Positions 1 to 8,599 of a stretch of 64,000 bases of DNA are shown here, piece after piece (the first letter of the stretch is position 1; each line of letters begins with the position of its first letter). Origin of the DNA: Bryobacterales bacterium (GTDB taxonomy: Bacteria; Acidobacteriota; Terriglobia; Bryobacterales; UBA6623). A model generated the notes under the pieces. That model was not told the DNA's origin. It did not search any database and saw nothing but the letters and a program-made list of their open reading frames with translations. Location of the stretch: NCBI GenBank assembly GCA_022824585.1, contig JAJDZN010000069.1, positions 34,679 to 98,678 on the forward strand, read 5' to 3'. The translations under genes were made by a program, and so were the position numbers.

Positions 1-1357
1 CAAGGATGCGTTCGGCCACCAGTTGCTTGCGGCTGTCGAGCTTTAGGTGGCGCATGTGATTGGACAGGCGGCTCAGTGGCCAGCCGGACATGTCCACGAT
101 GGAATCGCCTGCGATCCGCACGGCGACGGATTCCGGGCGCAACCGGTGCCCGGAGCAGTCGCGGCAAGGGATGTTGGACATGTACTGCTGGAGCGTCTGA
201 GCCGGGTGGTAGCCCGGACCGATCCGGAGGCGCCTGTTCATATACGGGATCAGGCCCGCGAAGCGAACCTTGCGCAGACTGCTCTGCTTGCTCAACTTCC
301 CCTCGTGGCCGTAGAGCAGCCACTCCTGCTGATCGGCGGCGAGATCGTGCCAGGGCGCGCCCAGTTTGATCTTCGCCCGCCGCGCAACGGCCCTCGCTAG
401 CGAGACTGGTTCTCGCCAGTCGGTCGTCTCCGGCCAGTTTCCGCGAAACAGAGGCTTGTTGGCGTGCGGAACGAGTCGCTTCGGATCGAGCTCCCACGAC
501 CGGCCGACGCCGCGACAGCCCTCGCACGCCCCGAAGCGGCTGTTGAACGAGAACGAGCGAGGCTCTAGGTCGGGGCGGCTGGCGCCGCACTGCACGCACA
601 CCATGCTTTCGGAAAACAGCGTCTCGGTGCCATCGTTGGCGGCGATTAAGACTAGGCCGTCCGCCAGGTCCGAAGCGGTGCGGATCGATTCCCGGATGCG
701 GTTCTCGCTCTCTGGCTTGACCTCGACTCGGTCCACCACGACCTCGATCGTGTGCTCGACATTGCGCCTGAGCTTGACAGCGAGGGGAAATTCGTCCAAA
801 CGCTCCATCTCGCCGTCGATGCGGGCGGTGACGAAACCCTTGCGGGCGTAGCTTTGCAGCTCGCGGCTGTAGTGTCCCTTGCGGCCGCGGACGCAGGGGG
901 CCAGGATCATGATGTTCTCGCCCCTGTTCTGTTCGAGGATGCGGGCCGCAACCTGTTCCGAGGGCTGCCTTTCGATCGGCAGGTCGCAGTCCACGCAGTA
1001 AGGGGTGCCGACGGAGGAGAACAGCAGCCGCAGATAGTCGTAGACCTCCGTGACCGTTCCGACCGTCGAACGCGGGTTGCGGCTCGAGGTCTTTTGCTCG
1101 ATGGACAGGGCGGGGCTCAGCCCGTCGATCGAATCGACGTCGGGCCGCTCGAGCTGCTCCAAGAACTGCCGGGCGTACGGCGACAGGGTCTCGACATAGC
1201 GGCGCTGGCCCTCGGCGTAGATGGTGTCGAACGCCAGCGAAGACTTGCCCGAGCCGCTGAGGCCCGTGACAACGGTGAGCGAATTGCGCGGGATGCTCAG
1301 CGTGATGTCCTGCAGGTTGTGCTGGCGTGCACCGCGAACTTCGATCGAATCCATCAT
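1..1357 (-). CDS. uvrA: UvrABC excision nuclease subunit A (3' part outside window)
   Basis: ATPase that recognises bulky DNA lesions and loads UvrB in nucleotide excision repair. About 452 codons are open from the start to the left edge; the family is normally about 940 aa, so roughly half is visible. The N-terminus has Walker A GLSGSGKS at residues 31-38, followed by the ABC-type insert. A zinc-binding CVQC...CEGC pair lies around residues 250-285, and a further CRDC motif occurs near the left edge. Two adjacent ATGs (1357, 1354) are possible starts; the second gives the usual MDSIEVRGA opening. It begins 14 nt after the kinase stop codon, so the two are probably co-transcribed. I read no stop or frameshift in the visible part. 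Confidence 0.95.
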   Translation of the reverse strand, partial: MMDSIEVRGARQHNLQDITLSIPRNSLTVVTGLSGSGKSSLAFDTIYAEGQRRYVETLSPYARQFLEQLERPDVDSIDGLSPALSIEQKTSSRNPRSTVGTVTEVYDYLRLLFSSVGTPYCVDCDLPIERQPSEQVAARILEQNRGENIMILAPCVRGRKGHYSRELQSYARKGFVTARIDGEMERLDEFPLAVKLRRNVEHTIEVVVDRVEVKPESENRIRESIRTASDLADGLVLIAANDGTETLFSESMVCVQCGASRPDLEPRSFSFNSRFGACEGCRGVGRSWELDPKRLVPHANKPLFRGNWPETTDWREPVSLARAVARRAKIKLGAPWHDLAADQQEWLLYGHEGKLSKQSSLRKVRFAGLIPYMNRRLRIGPGYHPAQTLQQYMSNIPCRDCSGHRLRPESVAVRIAGDSIVDMSGWPLSRLSNHMRHLKLDSRKQLVAERIL

Positions 1358-1371
1358 GCGAGCGAACCCGC

Positions 1372-3330
1372 CTACCGCGTCCCCAGACGAAACTGCAGGT
1401 ACCTGGTCTCGTTCTCGGCAACTTCGATGGAACGCTCGGACGAGAGCTGGCCCAGCACTATGCGGACCTCATGGCGGCCCGGCCTGACCGCCAAGCGCGC
1501 GTTGGTCGTGCGTCCGGTGTCGCGTCCGTTGAGAATGATCCGGGCTTCCGGTGGCTCGCTGCTGACGAGCAATACAGCGCCGATCCGCTCCAGTGGCAGA
1601 TTGACGACCAGCGCTGCCTCCGAAACCTCGACCGTTCGATGCAACTCGCTGTAGCCGTCTCGGCGGGCGACGAGTCTGCGCCTGCCCAGCGGGAGGCCGG
1701 CAAGCTGGCACGGGGTAATACACTGCCAATCCTGATTCCCGTCCAGCGTCACAACGACTCCGTCCACGGGGCTTCGAAAGGACACGATCCCGCCCTGCCC
1801 GGTCGCCTGGGATGCTCCCCGCGGGGAAGCCCCTGGCATGGCTGTTGACGGCGACACGGGAACGCCTCGGCCCGGCGGTCCGCCGGGCGTGGCGTCGGCC
1901 ATGCCCTGACCGGCAGGCAGCTGCTCGGTCCGATCGCTCGATGCTTGGGGCGCATCCGCCAGTGCGCCGGTTGGGCCGCTCGCTGGCTCCGAAAACTCCT
2001 CTGGCTGACTCTCAGCTGGCCCGGCCATCTGCGCTTCTGGAACCGCTGGAGCAACTGCGCTTGCGCTGGGCGCGTTTCCGGACGTCGTTGCGTTTCCAAG
2101 AATCGCGTCCAACAACGAGCGCGGGTCCTTTAGCAAGCCCGGATAGCGCACCAGCAATAGTGCTAGTGCACCGATAGCGAGGACGAGCAGGGCGAAGATC
2201 AGGCTCGGCCAACGCGGCCTTGGCTCGGCAACCGAGTCCTCGTCCTCGGCGGGGGTAGATCCAACGGGCAGTATGGGCTCGCTTGGAACGGTTTCTGGCC
2301 TCGCCAAGCCCCCGCCCGTAGGCAGCGTCTGCCGCAACGTCACGTCCTCGTGAACCGGCAGCCTTTGGCTGACCGGAATTGGCAAGCCCGCTTCGCCGCC
2401 AGTCGACTCGGCTGACTGCGGATCCGGGTCTGCATCACTGTCCGAGGCCCAGTCGAAACCGGCCTGACCTTGGTCTCGGTCCAGGCCGATGGGCGGCGCT
2501 AGCCCCGAGAGCCCCTGCGCGGAGTCCGCGAACGCCCGGGCGAACTCCTCACAGCTGCTGAATCGCTTTTGCGGGGACTTGTGCAGCGCCCTGAGAATGA
2601 CCCGCTCCAATGACGCCGGCAGGTCTGGCACGTACGCGCGCAGGGGCTCTGGATCATCGTGAACAATCTTGAACAGCGTGGCCGGGATCGCGGTGGCCTC
2701 GAACGGCTTGACACCGCAGAGCACCTCGTAGGCGATCACTGCCAGAGAGAATTGGTCGGCCCGCCCATCGACTTGCCGCCCTTGCACTTGTTCCGGAGAC
2801 ATGTAGTTCGGCGTGCCAAATACCGTGCCCGCCCGCGTCGCCTGCCCGGAGGCGACGCGCGCCACGCCGAAGTCCAGGAGCTTTACGCTCGGGCCGGACA
2901 CCATGATGTTGGCCGGCTTGACATCGCGATGCACGACGCCGTTGGCGCTGGCATAGTCGAGAGCCGAGCCTGCCTTTTCCAGCAATTCCACCAAGAATTC
3001 CAGCTTGCGGTCCGGCACGACGGGCCCGGCCAGAATGTCGGCGAGGCTGCGCCCCTCCACCAGTTCCATCGCGACATAGGCGAGGCCGTCTTGCTCGCCG
3101 GCATCGAAGATCGTGACGATCCCGGGGTGGGACAGCCGACCCGCCAACTGGGCCTCGCGAACCAGCCGGTCGCGCATGCCCTCGATCTCGCTCGGGTCTG
3201 CGTGAGCCGCGAGCCGGATGGTCTTCAGCGCGACTTCGCGATCAATCTGGGGGTCGTGCGCGCGATACACGACGCCCATCGCCCCGCGGCCCAGTTCGGA
3301 GACAATCCTGTACCGTCCGATCTGTTTCAT
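1372..3330 (-). CDS. Membrane Ser/Thr protein kinase with C-terminal PEGA domain
   Basis: A Hanks-type kinase, 652 aa. The N-terminal 270 residues hold the glycine loop GRGAMG, the ATP-binding Lys of VALKTI (K36), the catalytic loop HRDVKPANIM, the DFG motif and the activation-segment GTPNYMSPEQ. A Pro/Glu-rich linker follows, then a single transmembrane helix near residue 380, then a long Ala/Pro/Ser-rich extracytoplasmic linker. A PEGA-like beta domain (VDGVVVTLDG..., GRDTGRT...) sits at the C-terminus. The likely arrangement is a cytoplasmic kinase with an external PEGA module. It lies directly upstream of uvrA on the same strand and is divergent from the PQQ gene. Substrates cannot be told from sequence. 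Confidence 0.93.
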   Translation of the reverse strand: MKQIGRYRIVSELGRGAMGVVYRAHDPQIDREVALKTIRLAAHADPSEIEGMRDRLVREAQLAGRLSHPGIVTIFDAGEQDGLAYVAMELVEGRSLADILAGPVVPDRKLEFLVELLEKAGSALDYASANGVVHRDVKPANIMVSGPSVKLLDFGVARVASGQATRAGTVFGTPNYMSPEQVQGRQVDGRADQFSLAVIAYEVLCGVKPFEATAIPATLFKIVHDDPEPLRAYVPDLPASLERVILRALHKSPQKRFSSCEEFARAFADSAQGLSGLAPPIGLDRDQGQAGFDWASDSDADPDPQSAESTGGEAGLPIPVSQRLPVHEDVTLRQTLPTGGGLARPETVPSEPILPVGSTPAEDEDSVAEPRPRWPSLIFALLVLAIGALALLLVRYPGLLKDPRSLLDAILGNATTSGNAPSASAVAPAVPEAQMAGPAESQPEEFSEPASGPTGALADAPQASSDRTEQLPAGQGMADATPGGPPGRGVPVSPSTAMPGASPRGASQATGQGGIVSFRSPVDGVVVTLDGNQDWQCITPCQLAGLPLGRRRLVARRDGYSELHRTVEVSEAALVVNLPLERIGAVLLVSSEPPEARIILNGRDTGRTTNARLAVRPGRHEVRIVLGQLSSERSIEVAENETRYLQFRLGTR

Positions 3331-3409
3331 CCACGGGCTACGTATGCTGCCACTGTATCACGCTGACGGCGCATTGGCACCGGGCGCATGTGGCCGCCTG
3401 GGCCCGCGC

Positions 3410-3415
3410 TATAGT
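3410..3415 (+). promoter_or_regulatory. -10 element placing transcription start at the ATG (leaderless)
   Basis: The hexamer TATAGT ends 6 nt before the ATG at 3422. The usual distance from a -10 box to the transcription start would put +1 on or next to the start codon. There is no Shine-Dalgarno sequence in between and no clear -35. The same geometry recurs at six other genes in this window. Confidence 0.5.
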
Positions 3416-3421
3416 GTGGGC

Positions 3422-4840
3422 ATGTTCAGGTTCGCGCCGGTATCGCTGGTCTTGCTGGCAGGTGTGCTGCAGGGTGCCGACTGGCCACAGTTTCGCGGGC
3501 CGGAAGGCACTGGTATCGCACACGGCGGGCCGCTGCCCATGCACTTCGGGGAAGACACGAATCTGGTATGGAAGACGGCGATGCCGAGCGGCCATTCCTC
3601 GCCCGTGGTTGCCGGAGACAAGATCTACCTGACGGCGTTCGAGAGCGAGAAGCTGCTCGTCTTGGCAGTCGCGCGGGACTCGGGCGAAATGCTGTGGATC
3701 CGCGAGGTGCCGCGGCCGCGCCAAGAACCGTTCCAGCGCACGCACGGCCCGGCATCGCCCTCACCGGTGACCGACGGCGAGAACGTCTACGTGTTCTTCG
3801 GCGATTTCGGTGTGATCTCCTTCGACTCCGAGGGCAATGAGCGCTGGCGACACCCGCTCGGTCCGTTCATCAACCAGAACGGCCACGGCTCGTCGCCGAT
3901 TCTGGCCGACGGGAAGCTGTTGATCGTCTGCGACCAGCAGGTGGGCTCCTACCTGCTCGCCCTCGACGCTGAGACGGGCGAGACGGTCTGGAAGGCCGAG
4001 CGCCCTGCCAGCACGCGGGGCTACGGCACCGCGGGAGTGTTCCGGACGCCGGACGGCGAGGCGCAGGTGGTCGTGCCGGGCGCCTACCGGGTCTCGGCGT
4101 ACTCGCTGGAATCCGGCGAAGAGCTGTGGTGGGTAAACGGATTCGCATGGCAGCTCAAGTGCGTGCCCCTGTTTGACGGCGATACCGTCTACATCAACGG
4201 CTGGGAGATCGGCGGAGATCCCGGGCAGCAGCGGGAGACGCCCTCGTTCGCCGACGTGCTCGCGATGCACGACAACGACGGTGACGGCGCGCTGTCTCAG
4301 GCCGAAGCCCCGGAAGAACGGCTCAAGCAGGCCCATCCGTGGTCGGAAGCCGATCTGGGCGGCGATGGCAAGCTGGACGAGCGCGACTGGTACTTCTACG
4401 CCGCCCGCCGTGCCCCGGTGAACAATCTGGTGGCGATACGCCCCGGCTCTCTGCGGGGTGACATCACGCAATCCGGAGTACTGTGGCGCTATATCAAGTC
4501 ACTGCCGAACACGCCCTCTCCGCTGCTCTATGAAGGCACGCTCTATCTCGTGAAGGACGGCGGGATCTTCAGCAGCGTCGACCCCGTCAAGGGCAGCGGG
4601 TACAAGGTCGATCGACTGCGGGACGCGATCGATAAGTACTGGGCCTCGCCCGTGGCCGGCGACGGCAAGATCTACACCGTAAGCGAAGGCTGCATGATCA
4701 GCGCGATTGTGCCGGGAGCGGAGTGGAAAGTGCTCGCGACAAGCACGCTGGACGGCACGTGCTTCGCTACACCTGCAATCGTTGACGGAAGGATCTACGT
4801 GCGCACCTTGCAAGCGATGTACAGCTTCGGCTTGCAATGA
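3422..4840 (+). CDS. Secreted PQQ-binding-like beta-propeller protein with EF-hands
   Basis: A signal peptide (about residues 1-18, ending in LLAGVLQG) precedes an eight-bladed quinoprotein-like propeller. The mature protein opens with DWPQFRGPEGTG, typical of outer-membrane-assembly BamB-like or PQQ-like repeat proteins of Planctomycetes and Acidobacteria. An inserted calcium-binding segment around residues 280-325 contains a canonical EF-hand loop (DNDGDGALSQAE) and a second one (DLGGDGKLDERD). No dehydrogenase catalytic site is evident, so an enzymatic role is not claimed. The ATG at 3422 is chosen over an upstream frame extension because it starts the signal peptide and has a -10 box 6 nt upstream. 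Its stop overlaps the next ATG (ATGA). Confidence 0.85.
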   Translation: MFRFAPVSLVLLAGVLQGADWPQFRGPEGTGIAHGGPLPMHFGEDTNLVWKTAMPSGHSSPVVAGDKIYLTAFESEKLLVLAVARDSGEMLWIREVPRPRQEPFQRTHGPASPSPVTDGENVYVFFGDFGVISFDSEGNERWRHPLGPFINQNGHGSSPILADGKLLIVCDQQVGSYLLALDAETGETVWKAERPASTRGYGTAGVFRTPDGEAQVVVPGAYRVSAYSLESGEELWWVNGFAWQLKCVPLFDGDTVYINGWEIGGDPGQQRETPSFADVLAMHDNDGDGALSQAEAPEERLKQAHPWSEADLGGDGKLDERDWYFYAARRAPVNNLVAIRPGSLRGDITQSGVLWRYIKSLPNTPSPLLYEGTLYLVKDGGIFSSVDPVKGSGYKVDRLRDAIDKYWASPVAGDGKIYTVSEGCMISAIVPGAEWKVLATSTLDGTCFATPAIVDGRIYVRTLQAMYSFGLQ

Positions 4841-5832
4841 AGCTCGCCCTGACGCCCGGCCGGAGTCGTCTGGCGCGATTGCTGGAGAAAATGGCGTTGC
4901 TCGGGGCGGCAGCGTCGCTGCCGCTGGCAGGCCACGTGCTCAGCGTCAGCCACGGGTCTCTGTTGCAGGACGGCAGCGACTTGCTCTACGAACTCCGCAT
5001 GCCCTTGTCGGAGGCTCCCCAGGACGATGATCGAGCGCGGATCCTGCTGAACGCCTTTCTCGTCCTCGATGGCGACCAGCCGGGGGATAGAGTCGATGGG
5101 CAGTGCACCGCAGACGCGGGCCAGGGCCTACTCCTCTGCACGGCGACCTACCGATTTCCCGAGCCGCCCAAGGCGGTCACCGTGCAGTGCGAGTTCCCTG
5201 CCGTGACGGTGCCGCAGCACGTGCATGTGCTGCGCTCTGGCGAAGGCGCCATGGTGCGCCAAACGGTGTTCGACATCACCTATACGGAAGCGGAGATCCG
5301 ATTCACTCCGCCGACGTGGCGTGAGACGGTGGCTACCGAGTCTGGAGCGGGGTTCCGAAGAGCGCTGACCAGCCCGGAGCTGCTGCTGTTCTTGCTCGCG
5401 CTTGCACTGGCGGGGCGATCCAGGCGGGAGTTCGCGGCGTGCGCCGGCGGGTTCCTGGCGGCCCAAGCGCTCGTCGGCGTGGTCGGCGGCATGGTCGGGC
5501 TGGCACCGCCTGTGCGATTTCTGGAAGCGGCGATCGCCCTGACCGTGGCCTACCTCGCCTCGGAGATCCTGTTCCTGCCCGACGCGAGCATGCGGTGGCT
5601 GGCTTGCGGCGCGATGGGGACTCTCCACGGCATGTTCTTCGCGACCCTGTTGGGATCGGCTCAAATGAGCCCGGCCTACTTCCTGCCAGGAGCGCTTGCC
5701 GGCGAGGGCCTGGCGCTAACCTTGCTGGGAAGTGTTCGTCTGCGCTACGTGGGTTCGCGCACCGAGCAGCTCGGCGCGATCCTGTTGCTCGTCGGCGGAT
5801 TGGGCTGGTTCGGGCTCCGGGTGCTCGGATAG
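4837..5832 (+). CDS. HupE/UreJ-like multi-pass membrane protein
   Basis: A 331-aa protein with an N-terminal signal or anchor, a periplasmic beta-rich region up to about residue 165, then six or seven hydrophobic helices. The C-terminal part (RFLEAAIALTVAYLASEILF followed by GTLHGMFFATLLG) resembles the HupE/UreJ-2 family, where the conserved His lies in the L-I/L-H-G motif. Family members are linked to nickel or other metal uptake, but function here is unproven. It overlaps the preceding propeller gene by 4 nt, so the pair is translationally coupled. It ends 18 nt before a convergent gene. Confidence 0.65.
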   Translation: MKLALTPGRSRLARLLEKMALLGAAASLPLAGHVLSVSHGSLLQDGSDLLYELRMPLSEAPQDDDRARILLNAFLVLDGDQPGDRVDGQCTADAGQGLLLCTATYRFPEPPKAVTVQCEFPAVTVPQHVHVLRSGEGAMVRQTVFDITYTEAEIRFTPPTWRETVATESGAGFRRALTSPELLLFLLALALAGRSRREFAACAGGFLAAQALVGVVGGMVGLAPPVRFLEAAIALTVAYLASEILFLPDASMRWLACGAMGTLHGMFFATLLGSAQMSPAYFLPGALAGEGLALTLLGSVRLRYVGSRTEQLGAILLLVGGLGWFGLRVLG

Positions 5833-5850
5833 GCGGTAGAAGGCTGCAAG

Positions 5851-6213
5851 CTACTTGGCCCGCTCTCCCGAGAAGGTCATCCCGTACGCATCCCAGCTTC
5901 CCCGGCCCTTTAGCTGGCCGTTCTCCAGCTTTCCTTCGAGCTTCAACTCGGCGCTGTATCCAGCTTCTGAAGAATAGAGCTTGCCGCTGAGTTCGAGGCG
6001 ACCGTCCTTGAAGGTGCCTTCGAGCTTGTGCCCATCCGTCGTCACTAACACCGCGTCGCCGTCTTGCTCGACTTCCCACACCGTGCGGCGGATGCCGCCC
6101 TCGGTGTCCCAGACGAGGTTCCACTTCCCGGCAACGCTCTCCGCGAATGCAACTTGGGGGGCCAAGCAGACCAGCAACGCTAGCAACATGAGTAAGGTCG
6201 CGTTCAGACGCAT
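5851..6213 (-). CDS. Small secreted protein, tandem paralogue 1 (unknown function)
   Basis: A 120-aa protein with a signal peptide (ALLVCLAPQVAFA) and a compact mature part starting SVAGKWNLVWDTEGG. It shows the alternating strand pattern of a small beta-barrel or lipocalin-like fold (repeated W-x-V, GKL, KGRGSW). Function is not recognised. The ATG at 6213 aligns without gaps with the neighbouring copy of identical length, which fixes the start; upstream in-frame ATGs are ignored. The copy at 6467-6829 is clearly a duplicate, about 60% identical by eye. It converges on the HupE-like gene with 18 nt between stops. Confidence 0.75.
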   Translation of the reverse strand: MRLNATLLMLLALLVCLAPQVAFAESVAGKWNLVWDTEGGIRRTVWEVEQDGDAVLVTTDGHKLEGTFKDGRLELSGKLYSSEAGYSAELKLEGKLENGQLKGRGSWDAYGMTFSGERAK

Positions 6214-6466
6214 TTCAATCAAATAGTACCGCAGGGCCTGTGCTAAGTGGCCGAGCCAGCCTTTCGCCGCCAAGGGAGGAAGCTCGTTACTGCAAGACGC
6301 GAAGCGAACGCCCCATCCGAGAGCCAGGGGCCCCATTCAACAGTTGTTCGGATCCTTATGTGCCCCTGATCCCAGTCTCGGAATCGTGCGCCGCCGCGAA
6401 TCGCGGCACCCATTTGGGTAATCGCACGCCGGTCAGAGCAGCGGCGGACGAGGCAGCCACAGCGAG

Positions 6467-6829
6467 CTACTTGTCCCGCTCCCCCAGGAAGGACAAGGCA
6501 TACCCAGCCCAGCTTCCCTTCCCTTTCAGCCGCCCGTTCACGAGTGTCGCTTCGGCTTTCATCTCCGCACTGTAGCCGGCTCGGGCGGCATGGAGCTTGC
6601 CGCTGACTTCGAGACGCCCGTCCTTGATAGTGCCCTCGATCTTCTGCCCGTCTGTCTCGACAGAGACAACCTCGCCGTCTTGGCTGATGTCCCAGACGGT
6701 GTAGCGGACGCCGCCTTGCGTGTCCCAGACCAAGTTCCACTTCCCTGCAATGCTCTCCGCCAGTACACGCTGCGGAACCAAGCAAACCAGCAGCGCTAGC
6801 AAGGGAATCATAGTCGTTCTTCGATGCAT
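6467..6829 (-). CDS. Small secreted protein, tandem paralogue 2 (unknown function)
   Basis: A 120-aa paralogue of the downstream gene: signal peptide (LLALLVCLVPQRVLA), then ESIAGKWNLVWDTQGG and the same strand motifs ending GKGSWAGYALSFLGERDK. Starting at 6829 gives exactly the same length as its partner; 6811 is an alternative six codons shorter. Shared residues are spread over the whole protein, indicating tandem duplication followed by divergence. It lies between the sulfatase (stop 6970) and its twin, all on the minus strand. The 253 nt between the copies hold no further gene that I can see. Confidence 0.75.
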   Translation of the reverse strand: MHRRTTMIPLLALLVCLVPQRVLAESIAGKWNLVWDTQGGVRYTVWDISQDGEVVSVETDGQKIEGTIKDGRLEVSGKLHAARAGYSAEMKAEATLVNGRLKGKGSWAGYALSFLGERDK

Positions 6830-6969
6830 TTCGAAGCTATGGTGCCACAACGGGCCCCGCGATAGTCGAGCTGTGTCCGGCCCTGAAATCTCGCAAACGG
6901 TACATTGCATCGGCGCTCGCGGGAGTTCCCCAGCAGAGATCCCGCATGAAATCTGGTCTGACGTCTGAA

Positions 6970-8490
6970 TCAATCAGTGAACTTCAATCCATCACGATCA
7001 TCGCCGTACTTTTCCCGCAGCTCGTATAGCGTTTGCTTGAGCGCCTTGATTCTTCCCTGCTGCGACCGATCATCGTAGATGTTGCTTACCTCGAGCGGGT
7101 CGGACTCTAGGTCGTAGAACTCCCAGAACGGATCCCGCACGTTCGCGCGCGCTCCCCGGACTACTGCCTCACCATCCGGACCGACATCGTTGTCATAGAA
7201 ATAAATCAGCTTGTAGCGCTGCGTCCGGACTCCCAAGTGGGCGGGGATGTTGAAGTGCGCGCGATTCATCCAATAGCGGTAGTAAACGGCCTCACGCCAG
7301 TCCGACGGAGCCGCGCCGCTGGCGATCCCGAGGAAGCTCCGCCCCTGCATGTCGGCGGGAACCGCCAGCCCGGCCGCCTCCAGCAGAGTCGGGGCGAAAT
7401 CGAGGTTCTGGACTAGCTCTCCGGCGATAGTGCCAGCAGGGATCTTGTCCGGCCAACGAAGCAGCAGCGGTATCCGGAAAGCCGGCTCATACATGAAGCG
7501 CTTGTCGTACAGGCCGTGCTCGCCGAGGAAGAAGCCCTGGTCGGAGGTGTACACGACCAGCGTGTTCTCGGACAGGCCGTTTTGGTCGAGATACTCAAGG
7601 AGCCTGCCCATGTTCTCGTCAATCGAGTACACGCACTGCAGGTAGCGCCGCATGTAGATCTGGTACTGCTCCTTGCGAAGTGCCTCGCCTCGCAGTCCGG
7701 CAAGGTCGCGAATCCATCGCTCCACATCTTCCGGCTCGTAGCGGACGCGCCTGAGAAACCACGTCCACTCGGGCACGCCGTAAGAGGTGTGGCGCTGCCC
7801 GATTGTTTCGAGCGTCTCGCGTAGCGCGATTCGCTCGGACACGTCCTCGTTCAGCGTGGGCGGCGCGTGGATGGGATCCGCGAACATGGCCTCGTGCTCG
7901 CGCTTCGGCACGAAAATGTCATGCGGGGCCTTGTGGTGGTACATCAGGAAAAACGGCTTGTCCTCCGGGCGCCCGTCTAGGAATTTCAGCGCCTCGTCCG
8001 TGATCACGTCCGTCACATAGCCTTCGCTCCGCTCTTGTTCTGGCCATTCGCCCGTCCGGCGGAGGAACGGATCGTAGTAGAGTCCCTGACCGGGCAGGAC
8101 CGCGTATTCGTCAAAGCCGGTCGGTTCGCTCTTGAGGTGCCACTTGCCCATCATGCCGGTGTAGTAGCCGGCTGACTGCAAGAGCTTGGCCAGCGTCTGC
8201 TGCGAACCATCGAAGGTATCCGACAGAGTCAGGACGCCGTTTTGGTGGCTATGCTTGCCGGTCAAGACCACAGCCCGGCTGGGGGTGCAGATCGAGTTCG
8301 TCACGAACGCCGCATCGAAGCGCGCGCCCTCGTTGGCGAGCCGGTCGAGATTCGGCGTCGAAATCAGCCTGCTGTCATATGCGCTCAGCGCCGGGACGGC
8401 ATGGTCGTCGCTCATCACGAAGATGATGTTGGGCGCTGCAAGCGCTAGCGCGGGAAGCAGGCCCAAGGCCATGGCGCGGATCAACAGCAT
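6970..8490 (-). CDS. Secreted sulfatase, CTPSR type
   Basis: A type I formylglycine sulfatase of 506 aa, exported (signal LLPALALAAP). C68 of the C-T-P-S-R motif is the residue converted to formylglycine. The metal ligands D28-D29 and the later TSDQG segment complete the active site. The length and the full set of iduronate-2-sulfatase/N-sulfoglucosamine-sulfatase-like segments (GKWHLK, YHHKAPH, KRFMYEPAFRIPLLLRWP) suggest a glycan sulfatase, but the substrate cannot be named. A -10-like hexamer (TAGAAT) lies 7 nt before the ATG. No sulfatase-maturing enzyme is encoded in this window. Confidence 0.92.
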   Translation of the reverse strand: MLLIRAMALGLLPALALAAPNIIFVMSDDHAVPALSAYDSRLISTPNLDRLANEGARFDAAFVTNSICTPSRAVVLTGKHSHQNGVLTLSDTFDGSQQTLAKLLQSAGYYTGMMGKWHLKSEPTGFDEYAVLPGQGLYYDPFLRRTGEWPEQERSEGYVTDVITDEALKFLDGRPEDKPFFLMYHHKAPHDIFVPKREHEAMFADPIHAPPTLNEDVSERIALRETLETIGQRHTSYGVPEWTWFLRRVRYEPEDVERWIRDLAGLRGEALRKEQYQIYMRRYLQCVYSIDENMGRLLEYLDQNGLSENTLVVYTSDQGFFLGEHGLYDKRFMYEPAFRIPLLLRWPDKIPAGTIAGELVQNLDFAPTLLEAAGLAVPADMQGRSFLGIASGAAPSDWREAVYYRYWMNRAHFNIPAHLGVRTQRYKLIYFYDNDVGPDGEAVVRGARANVRDPFWEFYDLESDPLEVSNIYDDRSQQGRIKALKQTLYELREKYGDDRDGLKFTD

Positions 8491-8497
8491 TGGCTAG

Positions 8498-8503
8498 ATT
8501 CTA
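8498..8503 (-). promoter_or_regulatory. -10 element close to the sulfatase start (leaderless)
   Basis: Read on the minus strand the hexamer is TAGAAT, 7 nt upstream of the ATG at 8490, with no ribosome-binding site in the gap. It is one of seven such cases in the window. Confidence 0.45.
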
Positions 8504-8587
8504 CCGATCCACACCGGCAGCGGACGCCTCGACCGAGGGTTCCGCGGGAGGCGGCCCAACCCGCTCGGCCGGCAATCCCCTGCAAGC

Positions 8588-8593
8588 TAAGAT
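8588..8593 (+). promoter_or_regulatory. -10 element close to the kdgK start (leaderless)
   Basis: TAAGAT ends 6 nt before the ATG at 8600, leaving no room for a Shine-Dalgarno sequence. No clear -35 is visible. Confidence 0.4.
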
Positions 8594-8599
8594 CGAATT

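Noticed and set aside
752-1654. 300-codon open frame on the plus strand
   Set aside because: Antisense to uvrA and the end of the kinase gene; no recognisable domains; expected in GC-rich DNA.
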